A program made the position numbers and the translations under genes. DNA of 64,000 nucleotides, taken from Xylanimonas oleitrophica (GTDB lineage Bacteria > Actinomycetota > Actinomycetes > Actinomycetales > Cellulomonadaceae). The DNA is taken from the NCBI RefSeq assembly GCF_003244315.1, contig NZ_QKWH01000002.1, forward strand, positions 62,001 to 126,000. Reading direction: 5' to 3'. Positions 36,110 to 45,062 of this stretch are shown here, one piece after another (the first letter of the stretch is position 1; the number at the start of each line of letters is the position of its first letter). The notes under the pieces were generated by a model. That model was not told the DNA's origin. It made no database searches and saw only the letters and a program-made list of their open reading frames with translations.

Positions 36110-37449
36110 GCGCCACGTTCTCCTCCCTCCGCTACGTCAACTACCGCCTGTGGTTCGGTGCAGCCCTCGTCGCCAACGTCGGCACCTGGATGCAGCGAGT
36201 CGGCCAGGACTGGATCGTCCTGACCGACCTCACCCACAACTCCGGCACGGCCGTCGGCACCGTGACCGCGCTGCAGTTCCTGCCCTTCCTGCTCCTGTCG
36301 CCCTACGCCGGCGTCCTCGCCGACCGGCTCCCGCGCCGTCGTCTCCTCATGGCCACCCAGGGCGCCATGGGCGTGCTCGCCCTCGTCCTCGGCACGCTCG
36401 TGCTGACCGGGGTGGTCGAGCTGTGGCACGTGTACGTGCTGGCCCTGCTGCTCGGCGTCGTCTCCGCCCTCGACGCCCCGGTGCGCCAGACGTTCGTGGC
36501 CGAGATGGTGCCCGCCAGCAAGCTGTCCAACGCGGTGGGCCTCAACTCCGCCTCGTTCAACGCCGCCCGGCTCATCGGCCCGGGCGCCGCGGGCCTGCTC
36601 ATCGCCGCCGTCGGTTCCGGCTGGGTCTTCATGATCAACGGCATCACCTTCGCGGCCACCATCGCCGCGCTCGCGTGCATGCGGGTCCGCGAGCTGCGCA
36701 TGCTGCCGGCCGCACCACGGGCCAAGGGGCAGATCCGCGAGGCCGTGCGCTACGTGCGCGGCCGCTCCGACATCGTCGTGATCATGGTGGTCATGGCCGT
36801 CGTCTCGACGTTCGGCCTCAACTTCCAGCTCACCAGCGCCATGATGGCGCGCGTCGAGTTCGGCAAGGGTGCGGGGGAGTACGGCGTCCTCGGTTCCGTG
36901 CTCGCCATCGGGTCCCTGACGGGTGCGCTGCTCGCCGCGCGCCGTGACCGCCCGCGCGTGCGGCTCGTGCTCGGGGCAGGGTTCGCGTTCGCGATCGCGA
37001 CGGCGGTCAACGCCCTCATGCCCACCTACCTGGGTTACATGCTCATGTGCATCCCGGTGGGCCTGGCGTCGCTGACCATGATGACGGCGGCCAACGCCAC
37101 GCTGCAGATGTCCACCGACCCCGCCATGCGTGGCCGCGTCATGGCGCTGTACATGATGGTGTTCCAGGGGGCCACGCCCATCGGGTCACCGATCGTCGGT
37201 TGGGTGGGCGAGGCGTTCGGGCCGCGCTGGTCCATCCTCGTCGGCTCCGTCGCCACGTTCGTCGTGTGCGCGGCGGCCACCGTGTGGGCCATCCGCAGCT
37301 GGCACCTGCGGGTGCGCTACCGCGTGCGGCAGCGGCCCCACCTCGAGGTCGTGTACCTCGACAAGCCCTCGGTGGCCGCCGTGGCGCGCGAAGAGGTCCG
37401 TGACGAGCTCGCGAGCACCGACGCGCAGCACGCCAAGTCGAGCGCCTGA
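36106..37449 (+). CDS. MFS exporter (MFS_3/EntS-like)
   Basis: A 447-residue transporter with 12 predicted helices. The conserved start (FSSLRYVNYRLWFGAALVANVGTWMQ), the loop LADRLPRRRLL between helices 2 and 3, and TFVAEMVPASKLSNAVGLNS match the MFS_3 group, which includes enterobactin exporter EntS and many drug-like exporters. The ~50-residue C-terminal tail is charged. It lies 61 bp after marR on the same strand, so the regulator may respond to the exporter's substrate. Substrate is unknown. The next gene is convergent, with a small hairpin between. Confidence 0.88.
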   Translation: MSATFSSLRYVNYRLWFGAALVANVGTWMQRVGQDWIVLTDLTHNSGTAVGTVTALQFLPFLLLSPYAGVLADRLPRRRLLMATQGAMGVLALVLGTLVLTGVVELWHVYVLALLLGVVSALDAPVRQTFVAEMVPASKLSNAVGLNSASFNAARLIGPGAAGLLIAAVGSGWVFMINGITFAATIAALACMRVRELRMLPAAPRAKGQIREAVRYVRGRSDIVVIMVVMAVVSTFGLNFQLTSAMMARVEFGKGAGEYGVLGSVLAIGSLTGALLAARRDRPRVRLVLGAGFAFAIATAVNALMPTYLGYMLMCIPVGLASLTMMTAANATLQMSTDPAMRGRVMALYMMVFQGATPIGSPIVGWVGEAFGPRWSILVGSVATFVVCAAATVWAIRSWHLRVRYRVRQRPHLEVVYLDKPSVAAVAREEVRDELASTDAQHAKSSA

Positions 37450-37450
37450 C

Positions 37451-37467
37451 CTCCCCTCCTGGGGGAG
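37451..37467. terminator. Short hairpin between convergent MFS and serC genes
   Basis: CTCCCC (37451-37456) and GGGGAG (37462-37467) pair around TCCTG in the 21-bp gap between the two convergent stops. It is weak compared with others in the window. Confidence 0.4.
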
Positions 37468-37470
37468 GGG

Positions 37471-38625
<1,155 letters not shown>

Positions 38626-38705
38626 CTAGGCGGGGCCGGGAAACCGAGTGCGGGGCGTCCACCCGGTGGCAGCGGCGCGGCCGAGAGCGATCGAGAGGAG
38701 AGGTC

Positions 38706-39422
38706 GTGACCGACCTGATCGACACCACAGAGATGTACCTCAAGACGATCTACGAGCTCGTCGAGGAGGGCATCACCCCGCTGCGCGCGCGCATCGCGGA
38801 GCGGCTCGGCCACTCGGGCCCGACGGTGTCGCAGACGGTCGCCCGCATGGAGCGTGACGGCCTCGTCGTCGTCACCGGCGACCGCCACCTCGAGCTCACC
38901 GACCGCGGCTACGACAAGGCCCGGAAGGTGATGCGCAAGCACCGCCTCGCCGAGCGCCTGCTGACCGACGTCATCAAGCTCGACTGGGAGCAGGTCCACA
39001 CCGAGGCCTGCCGCTGGGAGCACGTGATGAGCGAGGCCGTGGAGAAGCGGCTGGTCACGCTGCTCGACCACCCGCAGCACGACCCGTACGGCAACCCCAT
39101 CCCGGGCCTGTCCGAGCTGGGGGAGGACCTCGCCGAGGTGCCCTACCTCTCCGGTGTCATCTCCCTGCCCGGGGTGTTCGAGGCCGCCGCGCTGCGCGGG
39201 GAGACCGCCGGCTCCGTGAGCCTCGTGCTCCAGCGCATCGCCGAGCCGCTCCAGGTCGACGTCGAGCTGCTGGCCCGGCTCGCCGAGGCCGGGCTGGTGC
39301 CCGGCGTGGAGATCACGGCCACCCACGGGGCCGGCGCCTACACCGTCACCGTGGACGGCAGCGGCACGGCCCTCGACCTGCCGGAAGACCTCGCGCGGCA
39401 CCTCTTCGTGGCCGCGCGCTGA
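38706..39422 (+). CDS. Iron-dependent repressor, DtxR/IdeR family
   Basis: DtxR-family proteins bind DNA when loaded with Fe(II) or Mn(II). The GTG start preceded by GAGAGGAG gives 238 residues. DLIDTTEMYLKTIYELVEEG begins the winged helix; SGPTVSQTVARMERDGL is the recognition helix. Metal-site residues lie in the RLLTDVIKLDWEQVHTEACRWEHVMSE region (Cys and His-Glu pairs as in DtxR) and the PQHDPYGNPIPG motif. A C-terminal SH3-like domain covers about 165-235. It is most like IdeR, the iron regulator; Mn-responsive MntR is shorter and is less likely. Confidence 0.92.
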   Translation: MTDLIDTTEMYLKTIYELVEEGITPLRARIAERLGHSGPTVSQTVARMERDGLVVVTGDRHLELTDRGYDKARKVMRKHRLAERLLTDVIKLDWEQVHTEACRWEHVMSEAVEKRLVTLLDHPQHDPYGNPIPGLSELGEDLAEVPYLSGVISLPGVFEAAALRGETAGSVSLVLQRIAEPLQVDVELLARLAEAGLVPGVEITATHGAGAYTVTVDGSGTALDLPEDLARHLFVAAR

Positions 39423-39450
39423 GCCGCGCAGCCTGACCCGCAGCACGGAC

Positions 39451-39479
39451 CGGCCCCGCTCGCAGCGCGAGCGGGGCCG
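39451..39479 (+). terminator. 12-bp perfect hairpin after DtxR-type regulator
   Basis: Arms 39451-39462 and 39468-39479 pair perfectly around CAGCG, 29 bp after the stop. Confidence 0.75.
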
Positions 39480-39502
39480 ATCTCGTCAGCCGTGACCGAA
39501 GC

Positions 39503-39531
39503 GTGACATCCGCCAGCAAGTCCGGTACGGT
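39503..39531 (+). promoter_or_regulatory. Promoter of first riboswitch-NlpC/P60 unit
   Basis: GTGACA (39503-39508) and TACGGT (39526-39531) are spaced by 17 bases. The same arrangement and both boxes recur upstream of the second unit, which supports both promoters. Confidence 0.6.
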
Positions 39532-39565
39532 CCTACCGCACCCGGGGTTCTCCCTGGGGGCGCAC

Positions 39566-39740
39566 GGTCGGACGCCGAACCCTGTCACCGGCCGGGCACA
39601 GACGAATTCCCAGGACAGGGACGGGGGACCCAACAACGGGCGTCGTCAGACGTCCTCGGGGTGAAGCCGACGCCAGGCCCACGGGCCAGCGCGGCCGGGT
39701 GTTTCTCCCACCCGAACCCGACAGCTCACCTCGTAGGCCG
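39566..39740 (+). promoter_or_regulatory. ydaO/yuaA-type cyclic di-AMP riboswitch (copy 1)
   Basis: This leader has the conserved blocks of the ydaO class: CCGAACCCTGTCACC near the 5' end, ACGGGGGACCCA, GGGGTGAAGCCG, then CCGGGTG...CCCACCCGAACCCGACAG and CTCACCTCGTAGGC at the 3' end. The class binds c-di-AMP and in actinobacteria commonly lies ahead of cell-wall hydrolases such as RpfA and NlpC/P60 proteins, lowering expression when c-di-AMP is high. The ribosome site GGAGAGG follows directly after the aptamer. The exact 5' boundary is approximate. Confidence 0.92.
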
Positions 39741-39755
39741 ATGGAGAGGTTGACC

Positions 39756-40559
39756 TTGAGCGCACGTCCGACCAGCGCACGCCACCGCGCCGCGCGTCGT
39801 CCCGTGACCCCCCTCACCGAGCTGGCCCAGCAGAGCGCCGGCGTCGTCGGGCGCCGCGCCGCCGTCGTGGCCACGGCCGGTGGACTCATCATCTCGACGT
39901 TCGGCGGCGCCACCGCCGCCCAGGCTGCTCCCGCGCCTCAGGACGCGACGCGCCTGAGCACGGTCGACCTCGGCAAGCTCACCGAGCAGGCCCGCGAGGC
40001 CCTGTCGGCCGCGCCTGCCGTCACGGTCGACGCCGACGCGCAGGTGCAGGTCGAGGCCGTGACGGCCGAGGGCATCGCGGCCGTCGAGGTCACGCCGGCC
40101 CCGCGGCCGGAGCCCGTCGTCCGCGCGGCCTCCGCCCCGTCCCGCAGCGCCGAGCGCGCGGCCGCCCCCGGCGCGCAGGCCACCTCCGCGTCCGTCGGCG
40201 AGGTCAGCGCCGCCCCGAGCTTCGCGTCGGGCTCGGCCGTGGTCTCGATCGCCTCGCGCTACGTGGGCGTCCCGTACGTCTCGGGCGGCTCGACGCCGGA
40301 CGGCTTCGACTGCTCGGGCTTCACCTCCTACGTCTACGCGCAGGTGGGCATCAACCTGCCGCGCTCCTCGGGCGCCCAGCGTTCCGCCGGCACCGTGGTC
40401 TCGGCTGCCGACGCGCAGCCGGGCGACCTGATCTGGACCCCGGGCCACGTCTCGATCTACGCCGGCAACGGCATGCAGATCGACGCCCCGCGCCCGGGCA
40501 AGACGATCCAGTTCCGCGGGATCTGGCAGTCGAACCCGACGTTCATCCGCGTCGGCTGA
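39756..40559 (+). CDS. Secreted NlpC/P60 peptidoglycan hydrolase (copy 1)
   Basis: The enzyme probably cleaves the stem peptide of peptidoglycan. TTG 39756 was chosen because GGAGAGG lies 6 bases upstream and the resulting N-terminus matches the paralogue (ARHRAARRPVTPL). It gives 267 residues. A signal segment (about 40-60, GVVGRRAAVVATAGGLIIS) ends at AQAAP. A Val/Ala/Glu-rich linker precedes the C-terminal NlpC/P60 domain (about 165-267), with catalytic Cys in GFDCSGFTSY and His in TPGHVSIY. Expression is under a c-di-AMP riboswitch, placing it in turgor or wall-growth control. ATG 39741 in the same frame is an alternative start. Confidence 0.9.
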   Translation: MSARPTSARHRAARRPVTPLTELAQQSAGVVGRRAAVVATAGGLIISTFGGATAAQAAPAPQDATRLSTVDLGKLTEQAREALSAAPAVTVDADAQVQVEAVTAEGIAAVEVTPAPRPEPVVRAASAPSRSAERAAAPGAQATSASVGEVSAAPSFASGSAVVSIASRYVGVPYVSGGSTPDGFDCSGFTSYVYAQVGINLPRSSGAQRSAGTVVSAADAQPGDLIWTPGHVSIYAGNGMQIDAPRPGKTIQFRGIWQSNPTFIRVG

Positions 40560-40587
40560 CCTGCACCGCGCAGACTCTCTCCGTCCC

Positions 40588-40622
40588 GAGGCCTCGCCGC
40601 ACGCACAGTGCGGCGGGGCCTC
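40588..40622 (+). terminator. Hairpin after first NlpC/P60 gene
   Basis: Arms 40588-40600 and 40610-40622 pair over 13 bp with one G-T wobble, 28 bp after the stop. Confidence 0.7.
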
Positions 40623-40692
40623 GTCGTCGGCATCAGCGCCGCTGTGCCTCGGCGGCGTGATCGTTCGCCGTCTCTTCATCCGTAACTCAAAC

Positions 40693-40721
40693 GTGACTTT
40701 CGGTCGAGCGTCCGATACGGT
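40693..40721 (+). promoter_or_regulatory. Promoter of second riboswitch-NlpC/P60 unit
   Basis: GTGACT (40693-40698) and TACGGT (40716-40721), 17 bases apart, mirror the promoter of the first unit. Confidence 0.6.
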
Positions 40722-40759
40722 GCAACCACCTGCCGGGCACACCGCTCGTCAGGACCTCG

Positions 40760-40938
40760 ACCGGACGCCGAGCCCTGTCACCGGAAGAGGACCGCAGACC
40801 GACCGCATGACAGGGGCGGGGGACCCAATTTCGGGCGGCTGAGACAGCGTCCTTGGGGTGAAGCCGAGCAAGGCCCTCGGGCCGAGCGAGGCCGGGTGAT
40901 TTCTCCCACCCGAACCCGACAGCTCACCTCGTAGGCGG
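40760..40938 (+). promoter_or_regulatory. ydaO/yuaA-type cyclic di-AMP riboswitch (copy 2)
   Basis: The same block order as copy 1 is found: GGACGCCGAGCCCTGTCACC, GCGGGGGACCCA, GGGGTGAAGCCG, CCGGGTG, CCCGAACCCGACAG and CTCACCTCGTAGGC. The variable hairpin between the blocks differs in sequence from copy 1, so the RNA fold and not just the DNA has been kept. It precedes the second NlpC/P60 gene. Confidence 0.92.
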
Positions 40939-40953
40939 ATGGAGAGGGAACAC

Positions 40954-41709
40954 GTGACCGCTCGTACGTCGCGCGCCCGGCACCGCGCCGCGCGCCGCCC
41001 GCTGACGCCGCTGTCAGGGATCAACGAGAACGCTGCAGTCGTCGGCCGTCGCGCCGCCGTCGTCGCCACCGCCGGTGGCATCATCGTCTCGACCTTCGCC
41101 GGCGCCACCACGGCCCAGGCGGCTCCGGTCGAGAACAAGTCCGCCAAGCTGAGCGCCGTCGACCTGGGTGCGCTCACCGCGCAGGCCCGCGAGGCTCTCG
41201 CGGCCGCCCCGGTCGTCACGGTGGCCCCGGACGCGCAGATCGAGGTCGAGGCCGTCACGGCCGAGGGCGTCGCAGCCGTCGAGGTGACCGCCCCCAAGGC
41301 TGCCTCCGTCGAGCGTGCCGCGTCGGGTGCCTCGCGCACCAGCGAGCGCGCCGAGGTCTCGTCGTCCACGTCGCAGGCCGCGTCGATCGCGCTGCGCTAC
41401 GTCGGGGTCAAGTACGTGGTGGGCGGGTCGAGCCCCAGCGGCTTCGACTGCTCGGGTCTGGTCACGTACGTGTACCGCCAGCTCGGCGTCTCGCTGCCGC
41501 ACCAGTCGCGCGCGATCCGCGACTCGTCCAAGACGCAGGTCATCTCGCGCTCCGAGGCCAAGGCCGGCGACCTCATCTGGTCCCCGGGTCACATCTCGAT
41601 CTACCTCGGCAACGGCATGCAGGTCGAGGCGTCGCGCCCCGACGGCTGGAACGTCTCGGTCCGCAAGATCTGGCAGTCGAACCCCACCTTCCTGCGCGTC
41701 GTCGGCTGA
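40954..41709 (+). CDS. Secreted NlpC/P60 peptidoglycan hydrolase (copy 2)
   Basis: This paralogue has 251 residues from the GTG that follows GGAGAGGG. The N-terminus (ARHRAARRPLTPL), signal segment (VVGRRAAVVATAGGIIVS, cleavage near AQAAP), and the linker (IEVEAVTAEGVAAVEVT) match copy 1. The catalytic domain has GFDCSGLVTY (Cys) and SPGHISIY (His). The linker is shorter and lacks the Pro-rich segment. The two genes form a tandem duplication including promoter, riboswitch and terminator. Confidence 0.92.
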   Translation: MTARTSRARHRAARRPLTPLSGINENAAVVGRRAAVVATAGGIIVSTFAGATTAQAAPVENKSAKLSAVDLGALTAQAREALAAAPVVTVAPDAQIEVEAVTAEGVAAVEVTAPKAASVERAASGASRTSERAEVSSSTSQAASIALRYVGVKYVVGGSSPSGFDCSGLVTYVYRQLGVSLPHQSRAIRDSSKTQVISRSEAKAGDLIWSPGHISIYLGNGMQVEASRPDGWNVSVRKIWQSNPTFLRVVG

Positions 41710-41733
41710 CGCTGCTCGCAGGCTCGCTGTCCT

Positions 41734-41776
41734 GACGACGCCCCGGTGCGCCCTCGTGGCGGGCCGGGGCGTCGTC
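41734..41776 (+). terminator. 13-bp perfect hairpin after second NlpC/P60 gene
   Basis: Arms 41734-41746 and 41764-41776 pair perfectly with a 17-nt loop, 25 bp after the stop. Confidence 0.7.
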
Positions 41777-41923
41777 GTCCCTGCCGACGGGCGCTCGTCC
41801 CGCGCCGCCGCAGGTGGCACGTTCCGCCCGCTCGCATCCCCCTTTGCCTGGTCATTCGCTACGCTTTAACAAACGCCCGGGCGGACGGACTCCTGGGCGC
41901 ACCGTCGACGGCGGAGGTGCGAG

Positions 41924-42898
41924 ATGACCCGACCGGAGATCGTCCTGGTGGGGGTGGACGGCTCTGCCCCGAGCCTCCACGCCCTCGACTGGGCCGCTGC
42001 GTACGCCGAGCGCGTGGGGTGGGGGCTGCACATGGTGTGCAGCTACTCGCTGCCCTCGTTCACCGCGGCGTCGCTCGACGGCGGGTACGCGGCCCTGGAC
42101 GACACCGCGATCCAAGAAGGTGCCCGGGCGGTGCTCGAGGAGGCTCAGGCGCGCGTGGCGGGCCTCGGTGTCCCGGTCACCGCCTCGGTGGCCACGGGGG
42201 ACGCAGCGGGCGTTCTCGTCGAGATGTCCAAGGACCACGGCCTGGCGGTGGTGGGTACCCGCGGCCGGGGCGGCTTCACGGAGCGGCTGCTCGGCACCGT
42301 GTCCTCGGCGCTGCCTGCGCACGCGGCGTGCCCCACCGTGGTGGTGCCCTACCGGGACGGGAGCTCCGGGACAGCGACCGAGCGGCGTGACGGTGACACC
42401 GTGCACGAGGTGCGCCGCATCGTGGTGGGCGTGGACGGGTCGCCGTCCGCGGAGGCGGCGCTCCGGTACGCGGTGCAGCAGGCCGAGGTGTGGGATGCCG
42501 AGCTCGTCGCGGTGGCGGGCGTGCCGGTGGGTGGCAGCGCAGGCGTGCTCGCCTGGCTGCCGTCGCAGATCGACCACGAGCAGGTGCTCGCCGACATCAA
42601 GGCGGGGCTCGACGTCATCGTCGACCGGTACGAGGCCGCGCACCCGGGCCTGCGGATCAAGCGGATCGTGCTCGACGGCACCGGTGCGGAGCTGCTGACG
42701 GAGTTCTCCACGGCGGCGGACCTGCTGGTGGTGGGCTCGCGAGGCCGGGGCGGGTTCCGCGGGTTGCTGCTGGGCTCCACGAGCCAGGCGGTGCTGCACC
42801 ACGCGGCGTGCCCGGTGCTGGTGGTCACGCGCCGGTGCGCGGAGGTGGACGACGACGGCGGGGCCGACGCCGCGCCCGAGGACGCCCTGACCTCGTAG
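41924..42898 (+). CDS. Universal stress protein with two Usp domains
   Basis: The 324-residue tandem Usp protein binds ATP in many actinobacterial examples. Each half keeps the ATP-binding pattern G-2x-G-9x-G(S/T): GTRGRGGFTERLLGT in the first domain and GSRGRGGFRGLLLGS in the second; the strand-1 Asp is in LVGVDGSAPS and VVGVDGSPSA. It is monocistronic. TACGCT (about 41870) may be a -10 box. GGAGG precedes the ATG. The acidic C-terminal tail is short. Its role in dormancy or stress is a family inference. Confidence 0.92.
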   Translation: MTRPEIVLVGVDGSAPSLHALDWAAAYAERVGWGLHMVCSYSLPSFTAASLDGGYAALDDTAIQEGARAVLEEAQARVAGLGVPVTASVATGDAAGVLVEMSKDHGLAVVGTRGRGGFTERLLGTVSSALPAHAACPTVVVPYRDGSSGTATERRDGDTVHEVRRIVVGVDGSPSAEAALRYAVQQAEVWDAELVAVAGVPVGGSAGVLAWLPSQIDHEQVLADIKAGLDVIVDRYEAAHPGLRIKRIVLDGTGAELLTEFSTAADLLVVGSRGRGGFRGLLLGSTSQAVLHHAACPVLVVTRRCAEVDDDGGADAAPEDALTS

Positions 42899-42923
42899 GG
42901 CCCCGTCCCCCTCGCCACGTGGT

Positions 42924-42980
42924 TGTGGGCGGGAGACTCGCCGCAGACCTGAACGGATTGCGGCGAGTCTCCCGCCCACA
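42924..42980. terminator. 22-bp perfect bidirectional hairpin
   Basis: Arms 42924-42945 and 42959-42980 pair perfectly with a 13-nt loop between the convergent usp and ABC permease genes. It is the longest perfect stem in the window. Confidence 0.85.
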
Positions 42981-43004
42981 GCAGTGAGGGCCGGGGGTGG
43001 GAGG

Positions 43005-43844
43005 TCAGCGGCGGGTGCGGTACAGCCGCATCGTGATCGGGCCGAACACGGCCGTCAGCACCACCGAGGCCACGAGCACCCACGTGATCTCGCCGGCGTC
43101 GGCCTGGCCCGCCATGAGCCCGCGCACGGCCGTCACCAGGTGCGAGACGGGGTTGATCTCGACGAACCGCTGCAGCCCGCTCGGCATCGTGGACGGGTCC
43201 ACGAAGATGTTCGACGCGAACGTCAGCGGCATCAGCACCATCATCGACACGCCCATCACGGCGTTGGGGGTGCGCAACAGCAGGCCCAGGATGGTGAAGA
43301 TCCAGCTCAGCGAGAACGCGAACACCAGCAGCAGGAGCACGCCCAGCACCACGCCCACCACGCCGCCGTCGGGCCGGAACCCGAGGATCAGGCCCAGGCC
43401 GATGCACATCACCGACGCGATCGAGTAGCGCACCGTGTCACCGAGCAGGGCACCCACGATCGGTGCGGGCCGCCACAGCGGCAGCGAGCGGAACCGGTCG
43501 AACACCCCCTTGGTGATGTCCGTGTTGAGCGTGTAGCCGGTGTACACCGTCACGATCACGATGGTCTGCACCAGGATGCCGGGCAGCAGGAACTGGATGT
43601 ACGCCTGGGTGGAGCCGGCCAGCGCCCCGCCGAACAGGTACGTGAACATCAGCGTGAAGATGACGGGGGAGACCAGCACGTCGAAGAGCTGCTCCGGCAC
43701 GTGCTTGATCTTCAGCAGCGCACGCCACCCGAAGGTCAGGGTCATCGACAGGGCCGAGGGGCGGGGCGGACGCTCGGGCAGCGCGATCGCCTCGCGCAGC
43801 CGTGCCACCGAGGGCTGCGTCTCGTCGGTCGTCTGCGTGCTCAT
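43005..43844 (-). CDS. ABC-2 type exporter permease (DrrB-like)
   Basis: A 279-residue permease starts at the ATG in an ATGA overlap with the ATPase gene. It has six hydrophobic segments and an amphipathic N-terminus; [56 protein letters not shown] and [18 protein letters not shown] are hallmark segments of DrrB-type daunorubicin-resistance permeases. With the adjacent ATPase it forms a drug or lipid exporter. The substrate cannot be stated. Confidence 0.92.
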   Translation of the reverse strand: MSTQTTDETQPSVARLREAIALPERPPRPSALSMTLTFGWRALLKIKHVPEQLFDVLVSPVIFTLMFTYLFGGALAGSTQAYIQFLLPGILVQTIVIVTVYTGYTLNTDITKGVFDRFRSLPLWRPAPIVGALLGDTVRYSIASVMCIGLGLILGFRPDGGVVGVVLGVLLLLVFAFSLSWIFTILGLLLRTPNAVMGVSMMVLMPLTFASNIFVDPSTMPSGLQRFVEINPVSHLVTAVRGLMAGQADAGEITWVLVASVVLTAVFGPITMRLYRTRR

Positions 43845-44923
43845 CGGGCCACCTCCTCGGTGCCGGTCGTGGTGGCTCGCCGCCGCCCGGCGTCGGTGCC
43901 GGCGGCACCGTCGTCGCTCCCGCCGGTGCCGCCCGTGCCGTCGCGGGGCTCGTCCTCCTCGGCCGGCCGCCCCGTCAGGGCGAGGAACACCTCGTCCAGG
44001 CTCGGCTGGCCCAGGCTCATCTCGGGCACCTCGACGCCGGCCTCGTGCAGCGCGGGCAGCAGGCGCGCGACGGCGGCACCGCCGTCGTCGGGCACCCGTG
44101 CCGAGAGGGCGTGCGGGTCGGAGGCGAGCGTGACCTCGCCCAGCAGCCGCTCCGTGATCTCGGCGGCCCGCGCACGGTCCGTGGGGCGGGCGACGCGCAG
44201 GTGCACCGCCCCCTGGCCCACGGAGCGCTTCAGCTCGCTCGAGGTGCCCTGCGCGATCACCGTGCCGTGGTCGATGACGGCGATCTGGTCGGCGAGCTGG
44301 TCGGCCTCCTCCAGGTACTGCGTGGTCAGCAGCACGGTGGCGCCGTCCTCGACCAGCACGCGCACGATGTCCCACACCTGGTTGCGGCTGCGCGGGTCGA
44401 GGCCCGTGGTGGGCTCGTCCAGGAAGAGCACGCGCGGCGCGAGCACCAGGGAGGCGGCGAGGTCGATGCGCCGCCGCATGCCGCCCGAGTACGTCTTGAC
44501 CTGCCGGCCGCCGGCGTCGGTCAGCCCGAACGCCTCCAGCAGCCCGTCCACCCGGCGCCGGGCCGCGGCCCCCCGGAACCCGAAGAGGCGGGCGAGCATG
44601 AGCAGGTTCTCCACGCCCGTGAGGTCCTCGTCCACGGAGGCGTACTGCCCCGTGAGCCCGACGGCGGTGCGGACCGCGTCGGCCTCGCGCACGACGTCGT
44701 GCCCCAGCACGCGCGCCGTGCCGGCGTCGGGCGCGAGCAGCGTGGCGAGCATGCGCACGATCGTCGTCTTGCCGGCCCCGTTGGGGCCGAGCAGCCCGAA
44801 CACGGATCCTTCGGGGATGGCGAGGTCGACGCCGTCGACCGCCTTGGTGGTCCGCTTGCCGGAGGTGAAGTGCTTGACGAGGCCGGAGGCCTCGACGGCG
44901 AGCGGCGGTGAGAGGTCGGACAT
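43841..44923 (-). CDS. ABC exporter ATPase (DrrA-like)
   Basis: The 360-residue ATPase shows Walker [11 protein letters not shown]-loop [15 protein letters not shown], signature YSGGMRRR, Walker [14 protein letters not shown], and a switch region with the DrrA-type [13 protein letters not shown]. The C-terminal ~100 residues contain the DrrA regulatory segment ([17 protein letters not shown]), then an acidic Gly-rich tail. It overlaps the permease by 4 bp. DrrA-type ATPases power export of hydrophobic antibiotics or lipids. Confidence 0.93.
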   Translation of the reverse strand: MSDLSPPLAVEASGLVKHFTSGKRTTKAVDGVDLAIPEGSVFGLLGPNGAGKTTIVRMLATLLAPDAGTARVLGHDVVREADAVRTAVGLTGQYASVDEDLTGVENLLMLARLFGFRGAAARRRVDGLLEAFGLTDAGGRQVKTYSGGMRRRIDLAASLVLAPRVLFLDEPTTGLDPRSRNQVWDIVRVLVEDGATVLLTTQYLEEADQLADQIAVIDHGTVIAQGTSSELKRSVGQGAVHLRVARPTDRARAAEITERLLGEVTLASDPHALSARVPDDGGAAVARLLPALHEAGVEVPEMSLGQPSLDEVFLALTGRPAEEDEPRDGTGGTGGSDDGAAGTDAGRRRATTTGTEEVAR

Positions 44924-45005
44924 GGGTGCTCCCTGCTTTCGTCGACGGCTACCACGCTACGACGGGGCACCCACACCGAACTCATCGGCCAGCACGAAAG
45001 CTCGC

Positions 45006-45056
45006 GGGTGCGGCTCTGGCCCGGTTCCCGCGGGGAACCAGGCCAGAGCCGCACCC
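45006..45056 (-). terminator. Hairpin after aspartate aminotransferase
   Basis: Arms 45006-45021 and 45041-45056 pair perfectly, and an inner GGTTCCC/GGGAACC stem continues the helix. It lies 7 bp past the stop of the minus-strand aminotransferase gene. Confidence 0.75.
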
Positions 45057-45062
45057 ACAGCG

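Noticed and set aside
42924-42980. Possible small RNA or insertion-sequence end at a 22-bp perfect inverted repeat
   Set aside because: It lies exactly between two convergent stops and there is no transposase or target duplication, so a bidirectional terminator explains it.
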